5,769 nucleotides of DNA from Gammaproteobacteria bacterium (lineage in GTDB: Bacteria; Pseudomonadota; Gammaproteobacteria; S012-40), in the NCBI GenBank assembly GCA_029857925.1, contig JAOUGF010000168.1, positions 1-5,769 on the forward strand, in the 5' to 3' direction. This document shows, piece after piece, positions 1 through 5,769 of this stretch. The number at the start of each line of letters is the position of its first letter. Within the stretch, counting starts at the first letter, position 1. Position numbers and translations under genes: made by a program. The notes below the pieces were generated by a model that saw nothing but the letters and a program-made list of their open reading frames with translations, was not told the origin of the DNA and ran no database searches.

Positions 1-1
1 G

Positions 2-706
2 GTAGGCGGTTTAGTAAAATTATGGGGCTTTGATGAGGCCGCACACCAATTGCCGTTAGGGCCGCCACCCACACAGGCTGCGCTGGATGGTTGGCTGAAA
101 CGCCACGACAATCTGCTAGACATGTCGATCAAGGAGGGGAAACTGGCCCACTACCGCCCGCAAGTGTTGTTGGATTTCGGCGGATACGCCAAAGGTATGG
201 CCGTCGACAACGCGATACAACGTTTGCAGGACCAAGGCATCAAAAATGCGATCGTGAATGCCGGTGGCGACCTCCGTGCGATTGGCGATAAAGGCGGTCG
301 GCCCTGGGTCATAGGCATACGCGATCCGCGCGGCCCAGGCATGCTGGCGGCCTTGTCGGTCGAAGACGGCGAGGCGGTCTTTACGTCAGGCGATTACGAA
401 CGCTATTACGACTACAATGGGCGTCGCTATCACCACATCTTCGACCCGCGCACCGCGTCTCCGACCGTGGGCACCGCGTCCGTCACAGTGGTCTACGCAA
501 CAGGTGCCAAGGCCGACGCCAGCGCCACCGCATTAATGGTCGCGGGCCCCGCACATTGGCAGCAGACCGCCCGCACCCTCGGCCTGAAACAGGTGATGCT
601 GGTCGCCAGCGATGGCTCGGTACATATCACACCTGCGTTGCAGGCGCGCATAAAATTTGAAAAAAATCCCGCTAGATTAATCGTCAGCGATGTTGACCCG
701 CACTGA
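2..706 (+). CDS. apbE: FAD:protein FMN transferase (ApbE family), 5' end missing
   Basis: This enzyme transfers FMN from FAD onto a Ser/Thr of target flavoproteins (such as Rnf/Nqr-type subunits), normally on the periplasmic side with Mg2+. The frame is open from base 2: the TTG at 50 is not the start, because the residues before it (VGGLVKLWGFDEA) match the ApbE 'GpLv-lWGF' region. 234 codons are visible; family members are usually about 330-350 residues, so roughly the first third, including any signal peptide or lipobox, lies outside. Family motifs appear in order: DFGGYAKG (bases 173-196), NAGGDL (257-274), TSGDYERYY (383-409), HHIFDPRT (431-454) and ADASATAL (512-535), whose Asp (515-517) and Thr (527-529) correspond to the Mg2+-binding residues. 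One oddity is TASP where most members have TGxP after the HxxDPR motif. It overlaps the next gene by 17 bases. Family assignment is secure; the flavoprotein target is not visible. Confidence 0.95.
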   Translation, partial: VGGLVKLWGFDEAAHQLPLGPPPTQAALDGWLKRHDNLLDMSIKEGKLAHYRPQVLLDFGGYAKGMAVDNAIQRLQDQGIKNAIVNAGGDLRAIGDKGGRPWVIGIRDPRGPGMLAALSVEDGEAVFTSGDYERYYDYNGRRYHHIFDPRTASPTVGTASVTVVYATGAKADASATALMVAGPAHWQQTARTLGLKQVMLVASDGSVHITPALQARIKFEKNPARLIVSDVDPH

Positions 707-1052
707 TCGTTGGATTATCGCGTGTGCGATAATAGGCGTGTTGGGTTTATATTTCAAATACTGGAATGTCGGCAGCGCCGGAAACTCCGCCGAGGTGCGC
801 GTCAACGGCAAAGTGATTGCTAATCTGGATTTACGTCAGGAAGGGGTGCATGACATTATCGGGCCGCAAGGCGTTTCCACGTTAGAAGTTCATGCGCATA
901 AAATTCGTTTCAAATCGTCTCCGTGCACCGGAAAACAATGCATACAAATGGGCTGGGCGCAGCGTAGCGGTGAGTTTCTCGCCTGTCTACCCAATCGCGT
1001 GTCGGTGACGATTGAGGGCGGCGAGGCGCTTTACGATGCGGTGAATTTCTGA
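690..1052 (+). CDS. NusG domain II-containing small membrane-anchored protein
   Basis: A 120-residue protein with one N-terminal hydrophobic segment (about residues 8-24) acting as membrane anchor or uncleaved signal. The remaining ~90 residues resemble the stand-alone NusG_II family, which is named for likeness to the extra domain of some NusG proteins; it is not a transcription factor here. The family hallmark is the stretch SPCTGKQCIQMGW followed by CLPNRVSVTIEG, giving Cys79, Cys84 and Cys99, which should lie outside the cytoplasm. The ATG at 690 lies inside apbE with a 17-base overlap and no clear Shine-Dalgarno, so translational coupling is likely. Such proteins are often found beside ApbE and sometimes membrane redox or transporter genes, which suggests (inference) a role in flavoprotein or redox-complex maturation. 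The biochemical function is not established. Confidence 0.85.
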   Translation: MLTRTDRWIIACAIIGVLGLYFKYWNVGSAGNSAEVRVNGKVIANLDLRQEGVHDIIGPQGVSTLEVHAHKIRFKSSPCTGKQCIQMGWAQRSGEFLACLPNRVSVTIEGGEALYDAVNF

Positions 1053-1091
1053 CGATTGCGATACAGTCTCGCCTCTCGCGCGCGCAACCAC

Positions 1092-1113
1092 AAGGCCGCT
1101 ACAGATGCGCCTT
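1092..1113. terminator. Weak hairpin between convergent genes (possible bidirectional terminator)
   Basis: In the 75-base gap between the two convergent stop codons, AAGG + CGC pairs with GCG + CCTT around a 7-base loop (7 base pairs with a one-base bulge). Neither strand has a T-run after it, so it is not a canonical intrinsic terminator. It is listed only because it is the best hairpin I found in the gap. Confidence 0.2.
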
Positions 1114-1127
1114 CAAATCCGCTGATC

Positions 1128-2810
1128 TTAAATGCCGGCGGTCGCGAGTTTACCGGGCTTGACCAACCCGGACAACAACAGCGTATCCGGCAGCGCGCGA
1201 TCACGCACATAAACATCATCACGGAATTCCGCCGCGCGACCATCGCTGCTCCATGCCGTCAGATAGACGATATACACCGGCAGTCGCCGCGACAATGCGA
1301 TGCGATAGGTGTTGTCTTTTTCCAACGCATTGGCAATGCGGTCAGGCGTCCAACGGCTCCCTTCCAGCACTTTTGCGGCTAGTTTTTCCGGTTGTTCCAC
1401 ACGTATGCAACCGGAACTAAATGCACGCACCGAATTTTTGAACAATTCGCGCTGCGGTGTATCGTGCAGGTAGATATCAAACGCGTTGGATAGACCAAAT
1501 TTAATACGCCCTAAACTGTTACCGTCTCCCGCCTCTTGTTCAAGATAGTACGGAAAGCGCTCACCCTCAATCTTGTCCCAGTGCACCTTGGTAGGATCGA
1601 TTCGCACCATTTGCTTGCCGCGCCGACTCCACACACGGATACCCTTGCGCGCAAAAAATTCCAAGTCTTCACGTTGTTTGGGCAACATATCTTCCCGTGC
1701 GATGCGTTGCGGAACATTCCATGTAGGATTGAGATCCACATATTCGATGTCGCTGGCAATCACCGGCGTCGCACGATATTTTTTTCCGATAATCACCTTC
1801 ATATCCAGTACGGGCGCGCTTTTTTCATACATGGTTAATTTATAATCGGCGATATTCACCGAGATATAGCGCTCCGGCATTTGCCTGGGCATCCAGCGCC
1901 AACGCTCCATATTTTTTTCAATTTCCGAGATACGCTCGCTGATCGGCTTATTTAACGCGCGCACAGTGTAACGATCCAGCACGCCGTTTGACGGCAAACC
2001 ATGGCGCGCCTGGAATTCCTTTACCGCCTCCACTAGGGAGGCGTCATACACACGCTCGGTATGCGATGCCGCGGCCTTGGACAGATACCCTTCGCGAAAC
2101 AGGCGGGTACGCAGTTTGCCGCTGTCGGCATAGGCTGCCTCCGGCTTGATATCCTTGGTAATGGCGACATGCGGCCATTCACCTGTAACTAAAATTTCAC
2201 GGTAAAACTGTAAACTTGCACGTAAATTGCGGTATGCGGCGTGTGGCGGAGCCAGCCCCGTTAGCGCTTTGGAAATATCGCCTTGCTCCACCGTTTGATT
2301 CAACACCGCCACCGGATCAACGCGTTCCGGGTCGATATGCCAATCCGGATCAATGATGCGCGGAAATTGATACCCTGCTTTTACCTCTACGCCGTAGCGC
2401 ATAAACGCATCGGTCAGCAAAAGCTCTAAGCGCGCCAGGTCTTGTAGCGAAGTACGCGACCAATACGCATTGATTTCATCCAGATGGTAATCACTTGTCG
2501 GCAACGCCTCGCGTTCCGCATGCGCCAGTACCTCGCGCAGTTCGCCCGCCTTTTTATTGGGGCCAACGCCGTCGACCCACACCGTCTTGTGCGCGCGTGT
2601 CGCATAAAACGCCTGCATTTGCTTATAGTTGAGTTTAGCATAGGGGTCGCGGCGCTCAATCAGCGAGGATATGCCTTGTTTTAGCGCGCCATCATGGCGA
2701 TGCGCGAATAACCACAAGCCGACCGCCATCAGTGCTAGCGCGGCAACCACCGTAGTGGCGTGAAAAATACGCGCCCCACTCAAGGTTTTTATAAAATTTT
2801 TCAGATACAT
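1128..2810 (-). CDS. ldtD: L,D-transpeptidase, YcbB/LdtD type (copy A, complete)
   Basis: This periplasmic enzyme forms 3-3 (mDap-mDap) cross-links in peptidoglycan, bypassing penicillin-binding proteins. The 560 residues (E. coli LdtD has about 615) comprise: a short cytoplasmic N-terminus; a membrane anchor at about 19-36; a scaffold region at about 50-225; a peptidoglycan-binding-1 domain at about 232-287 (FQARHGLPSNGVLDRYTVRALN); and a YkuD catalytic domain at about 312-520. The active site is visible: His449 in IYLHDTP and Cys468 in FSSGCIRVEQP (codon at 1407-1409). The linker EIEKNMERWRWMPR is a YcbB-family hallmark. The start is fixed: an in-frame TGA lies one codon upstream of the ATG, and a GGGGG Shine-Dalgarno-like run precedes it. 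The gene lies 226 bases after greB, so it probably has its own promoter. Copy B at the right edge is about half identical. The symbol is by family; a species-specific name could differ. Confidence 0.95.
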   Translation of the reverse strand: MYLKNFIKTLSGARIFHATTVVAALALMAVGLWLFAHRHDGALKQGISSLIERRDPYAKLNYKQMQAFYATRAHKTVWVDGVGPNKKAGELREVLAHAEREALPTSDYHLDEINAYWSRTSLQDLARLELLLTDAFMRYGVEVKAGYQFPRIIDPDWHIDPERVDPVAVLNQTVEQGDISKALTGLAPPHAAYRNLRASLQFYREILVTGEWPHVAITKDIKPEAAYADSGKLRTRLFREGYLSKAAASHTERVYDASLVEAVKEFQARHGLPSNGVLDRYTVRALNKPISERISEIEKNMERWRWMPRQMPERYISVNIADYKLTMYEKSAPVLDMKVIIGKKYRATPVIASDIEYVDLNPTWNVPQRIAREDMLPKQREDLEFFARKGIRVWSRRGKQMVRIDPTKVHWDKIEGERFPYYLEQEAGDGNSLGRIKFGLSNAFDIYLHDTPQRELFKNSVRAFSSGCIRVEQPEKLAAKVLEGSRWTPDRIANALEKDNTYRIALSRRLPVYIVYLTAWSSDGRAAEFRDDVYVRDRALPDTLLLSGLVKPGKLATAGI

Positions 2811-3036
2811 AGATCACTACCCCCACCCGTGCAATGCGCAAACTGGGACGGACAATAAAACGGAAACTACACGACAGGATGCGCTGAAACCGGCCAAACA
2901 CGTCTAACGCGTAGGGCACGATGAATTACATTAATATACTTATGGGTTCTTAAGAGAGACTTGTGGGCAGACTGCCGCCGTTACTGGCGTATTCTAGCGG
3001 ATTTTTTGCGCTGGGCGTAGATTCTCCGTGGAAAAA
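2811..3036 (-). other. 226-base intergenic leader between greB and LdtD copy A
   Basis: This is the only sizeable gap in the minus-strand block. I see no supported ORF, no RNA gene and no strong intrinsic terminator for greB. A short T-run directly follows the greB stop but lacks a good stem. An AT-rich patch at about 2926-2945 (minus strand reading TATATTAATGTAAT) could serve as a -10 region, but no convincing -35 hexamer sits 16-18 bases upstream. The length fits a separate promoter and 5' leader for the downstream transpeptidase; the exact promoter cannot be placed. Confidence 0.35.
2820..2824 (-). promoter_or_regulatory. Ribosome binding site of LdtD copy A
   Basis: Reading on the minus strand, GGGGG lies 9 bases before the ATG at 2810-2808. 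With the in-frame TGA at 2816-2814 it settles this start codon. The run is a near-match to GGAGG. Confidence 0.5.
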
Positions 3037-3537
3037 TTACACCTCATAGTGAATATCAACAATCGAATAGGATTGCACCCCTTTGGGACCGGTGACCTCC
3101 ACTCGGTCATCTATGGACTTTTTTAACAGCGCGCGCGCCATTGGCGCATCCACGCTTATCCATCCACGCGTAGTATCAATTTCATCCGCGCCGACTATCC
3201 TATAACGATAGGACGCCCCGGCGCTATCTTCGAGTTCTACCCAGGCACCGAAAAATACGCGTTGCTGATCCGCCGGAGGGCGATCCACGACAATCAATTC
3301 ATCCAGGCGTTTTTGTAAAAAACGAATGCGTCTATCAATCTCGCGCAGACGCTTTTTTCCATAAATGTATTCGGCATTTTCGGATCTATCACCCATCGCC
3401 GCCGCCTCCGACACCGCCTCCGTAACCTTGGGGCGTTCCTTGCGCCACAAGGTATCCAATTCCGCCCGCAAGTTGGACATACCTTGCGCGGTAATATACG
3501 GCGACGATTTAGCGACTGGGGGGCGATATCGACTCAT
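3037..3537 (-). CDS. greB: Transcription elongation factor GreB
   Basis: GreB inserts its coiled coil into the RNA polymerase secondary channel and stimulates cleavage of backtracked transcripts so that elongation resumes. The 166 residues (E. coli GreB has 158) comprise an N-terminal coiled coil at about 20-85 and a C-terminal FKBP-like domain at about 90-166. The catalytic tip MGDRSENAEY carries the acidic pair Asp50 and Glu53 (codons 3388-3390 and 3379-3381). The basic stretch KKRLREIDRRIRFLQKRL and the C-terminal FFGAWVELED and DAPMARALLKK segments identify GreB rather than GreA. The N-terminal MSRYRPPVAKSSPYIT is about nine residues longer than in E. coli. Its ATG lies 8 bases after the stop of the upstream channel gene, with only a weak ribosome site, so it is probably co-transcribed and perhaps translationally coupled with it. 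Confidence 0.97.
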   Translation of the reverse strand: MSRYRPPVAKSSPYITAQGMSNLRAELDTLWRKERPKVTEAVSEAAAMGDRSENAEYIYGKKRLREIDRRIRFLQKRLDELIVVDRPPADQQRVFFGAWVELEDSAGASYRYRIVGADEIDTTRGWISVDAPMARALLKKSIDDRVEVTGPKGVQSYSIVDIHYEV

Positions 3538-3545
3538 ACGCGGTA

Positions 3546-4880
3546 TCAGGTATGAGTATTTTTTTCAATTTTGGCAAGGTCGCCCATCTTTACGTGAACA
3601 TCACGTTGCGGGTAGGGCATGGATACACCATGGTGTTTAAATGCGCGCCAAATCGCCAAATTGAGATCTGAAACGACGCTGCCTAAGCCATTCTGTGGAT
3701 CGTTGATCCATACAACCAACGACAATTCTATGCCGCTGTCGCCGAATTTGCTGACATAGACGCTGGGTACTGGATCAACCAATACTCGACTGTTGGCGGT
3801 CGCGCATTCTTCAAGTATCTTGATTACGACCTCAACGTCTTCTTGATAACCGATCTGTACCGGCACGTTGATCGAGACGCGAGGATCGCTGTATGTCCAA
3901 TTGCGCACCTCGTTGATGACCAATTGTTCGTTGGGAATCAGGCGTTCGACACCATCGCGTTGGCGTACGACCACATAGCGCGCGCGCAACTGTTTGACCC
4001 ACCCATATTCATTGCGATCGCCTAGTGCAATAACGTCACCGGGTTTGATCGCGCGATCAAACAATAATATAAACCCGCTGATAAAGTTACTGATGATACG
4101 TTGCAAACCGAACCCTACGCCTACGCCTACGGCGCCGCCTAACACCGTCAACGCGGTCAAATCTATGCCTAATGCATCCAATATCACGATAAACGCAATC
4201 AGCACGAACATCACGCGGATCAATTTACCGATCATCGCCTGCATACTGGCATCGACCCGCAACATCGCCTCGACACGTTGTTCGACGGTGCGCGCCAACC
4301 ACACCGCTAACAGAAAGAATATCGCGATCGCGATAAAAACCTTGAACACCGAAAGTATCGACACACGGATGTGACCTATATCCATGCCCACTTGGTCCAA
4401 TGCGCTCTCGATCGGCGGCCACCACCCCAACATATACAATGCAACCACGGCCCATACCACGGTGCTAATGCTGGCCTCCCACGCGCGTAATAATTTGCTA
4501 GGGGTCAATGATTTGCGCAACAAGAAAATGATGGCGCGTATGCCCGCGTAGGACAACGTGAGCGGAACCGCGATATTCAACCAATCAATGTCCCAATCCA
4601 ATTTCCGCATTACCGCACGCGCCATCAACACCAGCATTAAAAACACAAAGGGTTGAATTAAACGCATACCGGTGCTGAATGTGAGATCACGCAGGACACG
4701 ATCCGGGTCGTTTTCCCAACGCACATGGTCCGCCCAAAAATTATTCACCGCCCAAGCGATGCCCCACGCAATCGCCAACAACGCGAGTTGCGTCCATGTA
4801 GAGGCAGTGGACAACACATCCCCCATTTCATGCCATGACCATGGCCAAGTGCCCATTTCACCCCCAACGTATTGATTCAC
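3546..4880 (-). CDS. MscS-family mechanosensitive ion channel
   Basis: This inner-membrane channel opens under membrane tension and lets solutes out during hypo-osmotic shock. At 444 residues it is longer than E. coli MscS (286). Hydrophobic segments lie at about 29-48, 74-92, 103-121, 136-154, 172-195 and 219-239. The pore helix region at about 243-277 has the Gly/Ala-rich run GGAVGVGVGFGLQ, then SNFISGFILLFDRAIKPGD, close to the MscK/MscM-type consensus. A cytoplasmic beta and alpha/beta domain follows, ending in the conserved MPYPQRDVHV. The extra N-terminal helices argue against MscS itself, so no symbol is given. The limits shown use the GTG at 4880, the longest open frame; an in-frame ATG at 4856-4854, preceded by GGGGGTGA, is at least as good a start and costs eight residues. 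The gene lies 45 bases after LdtD copy B with no visible terminator between, and 8 bases before greB. Confidence 0.93.
   Translation of the reverse strand: MNQYVGGEMGTWPWSWHEMGDVLSTASTWTQLALLAIAWGIAWAVNNFWADHVRWENDPDRVLRDLTFSTGMRLIQPFVFLMLVLMARAVMRKLDWDIDWLNIAVPLTLSYAGIRAIIFLLRKSLTPSKLLRAWEASISTVVWAVVALYMLGWWPPIESALDQVGMDIGHIRVSILSVFKVFIAIAIFFLLAVWLARTVEQRVEAMLRVDASMQAMIGKLIRVMFVLIAFIVILDALGIDLTALTVLGGAVGVGVGFGLQRIISNFISGFILLFDRAIKPGDVIALGDRNEYGWVKQLRARYVVVRQRDGVERLIPNEQLVINEVRNWTYSDPRVSINVPVQIGYQEDVEVVIKILEECATANSRVLVDPVPSVYVSKFGDSGIELSLVVWINDPQNGLGSVVSDLNLAIWRAFKHHGVSMPYPQRDVHVKMGDLAKIEKNTHT
4043..4062. repeat. Perfect 20-base palindrome inside the channel gene
   Basis: The half-site GTTTGATCGC is followed at once by its exact reverse complement, with no spacer. 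It covers the codons for the conserved residues LFDRAIKP (273-280) just after the pore helix, so protein constraint may explain part of it. No function is claimed. Confidence 0.5.
4861..4865 (-). promoter_or_regulatory. Possible ribosome binding site for a shorter mscS-family start
   Basis: On the minus strand GGGGG followed by TGAA leads into ATG at 4856-4854, in frame with the channel gene. The longer GTG start at 4880 has no purine-rich run in front of it. The 4-base spacing is short but usable, so the protein may begin at this ATG. The G-run also encodes Gly-Gly in the longer form, so the signal could be coincidental. Confidence 0.35.
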
Positions 4881-4925
4881 GATTAACTGTACGGCATTTT
4901 ACTCGAACCGAACTAGAAAAGGTTG

Positions 4926-5769
4926 CTAATTTTTCCTTTCCGTTTTATATAGCCGATGATCCGGCAACGCGCGATTGCGCCCGTAGATGTCCGGCCTGAA
5001 TTGTACACGTTCGTTCTCCACCCATGCCGTCCAATATAAAAGATAAATCGGTATTGGTTTGCCTAGATCAAGACGTCGCGACTGTTTGGTCGCCAATGCC
5101 GATTCTAAGTTACCGGTACTCCATTGCGGGTCATCGAGCAATTTCACCGCCAGTTCCACCGGCTGTTCCACTCGGATACATCCCGAACTGAATGTGCGGA
5201 TACGCCGCTCAAACAAAAATTTCGCGGGCGTATCATGCAGATATACGCGAAACGAATTCGGAAACATAAATTTCATGCGCCCCAAACTATTCTTGTCACC
5301 CGCCTCCTGTTGTAACTTGTACGGAAATTCATCCGTCTTGACGTTTTCCCAGTCTATTTCATTGACATCTATTTCCTCACCGTCGGTACCCCAACTGGTC
5401 ACGACATGAATGCCTTTGCGCAAAAAATACTCGGGGTCCTCACGTTGCTTAGGCAATAAATCATCGCGTGCAATGCGCGCGGGTACTTTCCACACAGGAT
5501 TAATTTCTATGTATTTTATTTTATTACCGAACACCGGAGTGGAACGATAATCTTTTCCCACCATGACGCGCATATCCATAGTCGTTTTCCCTTTTTCAAC
5601 CACGGTCAACTTATAGTCCGCCATATTCACCTGCACGTAGCGGGAACCCAAACTACGCGGCATCCAACGCCAACGTTCCATATTTTTTTCTATTTCCGCA
5701 ATGCGCGCCGCCATAGAAACGTTTAACGCCGCGCGTGTCCCGCGCCCGACCACGCCGTCCGGTGTAAAA
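4926..5769 (-). CDS. L,D-transpeptidase, YcbB/LdtD type (copy B, 5' end missing)
   Basis: A second peptidoglycan L,D-transpeptidase; 280 codons are visible. The frame is open to the right edge: residues FTPDG precede the GTG at 5753, and FTPDGVVGRGTRAALN is the end of a peptidoglycan-binding-1 domain, so that GTG is internal. The hallmark linker EIEKNMERWRWMPR follows, then the YkuD domain with catalytic His in VYLHDTP (codon 5235-5237) and Cys in FSSGCIRVEQP (codon 5178-5180). The C-terminal part TAWVENERVQFRPDIYGRNRALPD matches copy A. By hand alignment about half the residues are identical with copy A from RIxEIEKN to RALPD. If it has the usual layout, some 250-300 N-terminal residues (anchor and scaffold) lie outside. 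It ends 45 bases before the channel gene and may head the same transcript. Its segment between the two halves of the catalytic domain is strongly acidic, unlike copy A. Confidence 0.94.
   Translation of the reverse strand, partial: FTPDGVVGRGTRAALNVSMAARIAEIEKNMERWRWMPRSLGSRYVQVNMADYKLTVVEKGKTTMDMRVMVGKDYRSTPVFGNKIKYIEINPVWKVPARIARDDLLPKQREDPEYFLRKGIHVVTSWGTDGEEIDVNEIDWENVKTDEFPYKLQQEAGDKNSLGRMKFMFPNSFRVYLHDTPAKFLFERRIRTFSSGCIRVEQPVELAVKLLDDPQWSTGNLESALATKQSRRLDLGKPIPIYLLYWTAWVENERVQFRPDIYGRNRALPDHRLYKTERKN

Noticed and set aside
50..52. TTG as start codon of the ApbE protein
   Set aside because: The frame is open to base 2 and the upstream residues match the family, so the gene continues past the left edge.
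1056..1382. + strand open frame running from the convergent gap into the 3' end of LdtD copy A
   Set aside because: Mostly antisense to a secure coding region and without any recognisable domain.
2692..2919. 75-codon minus-strand frame starting in the gap and overlapping the 5' end of LdtD copy A
   Set aside because: GTG start, no ribosome site and no recognisable features; the overlap with a secure gene in another frame makes it a shadow.
2979..3017. Short GC stem followed by a T-run on the + strand in the greB-LdtD gap
   Set aside because: The stem is only about 4 base pairs, the T-run is not adjacent to the best stem, and no + strand gene ends nearby.
4114..4131. Three tandem CCTACG-like hexamers
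   Set aside because: They encode the Val-Gly repeat of the pore helix (VGVGVG), so protein sequence explains them.
4320..4335. 16-base palindrome built from GCGATCGC in the channel gene
   Set aside because: It follows directly from the alternating Ile-Ala-Ile-Ala codons of a transmembrane helix; a single site in this window does not suggest an abundant repeat family.
3994..4374. 126-codon open frame on the + strand opposite the channel gene
   Set aside because: Low-complexity Asn/Thr/Ile/Pro-rich product typical of an antisense shadow of a membrane protein gene; no ribosome site and no family resemblance.
4890..4915. GGTTCGAGT on the minus strand, resembling a tRNA T-loop
   Set aside because: The 45-base gap is too short for a tRNA and there are no matching stems.
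5751..5753. GTG as start codon of LdtD copy B
   Set aside because: It lies inside the peptidoglycan-binding motif (PDGVVGRGTRAALN); the frame is open to the window edge, so this is a truncated gene.

Overview
The window reads as ordinary chromosomal DNA of a Gram-negative bacterium, most probably a gammaproteobacterium. GreB, YcbB/LdtD-type L,D-transpeptidases with a peptidoglycan-binding domain, and an ApbE + NusG-domain-II pair together point that way. GC content looks moderate and even by eye. I see no mobile element, RNA gene, CRISPR array or integration signature. A species cannot be named from this sequence alone.

Layout: five coding regions, two of them cut by the window edges. On the + strand (1-1052) are the 3' part of an apbE-type FAD:protein FMN transferase and, overlapping it by 17 bases, a small membrane-anchored protein with a NusG domain II-like fold. 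This pair runs convergently into a block of four genes on the - strand, which in transcription order (right to left) are: an LdtD-like L,D-transpeptidase whose 5' end lies beyond the right edge (4926-5769); an MscS-family mechanosensitive channel (3546-4880); greB (3037-3537); and, after a 226-base gap, a second complete LdtD-like L,D-transpeptidase (1128-2810).

How it fits together: the + strand pair belongs to flavin attachment in extracytoplasmic redox proteins; ApbE covalently attaches FMN to a target not visible here. The - strand block is mostly about the cell envelope. Two paralogous enzymes make 3-3 peptidoglycan cross-links and a channel relieves turgor, while GreB rescues backtracked RNA polymerase and is probably co-transcribed with the channel (8-base spacing). 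The two transpeptidases are about half identical over their catalytic halves and both keep the His and Cys of the YkuD active site. Their charge differs strongly in the segment likely to form the substrate-capping region.

No previously undescribed system is evident. The most useful leads are the diverged LdtD pair flanking mscS-greB, its charge switch, and the uncharacterised NusG_II protein coupled to ApbE.
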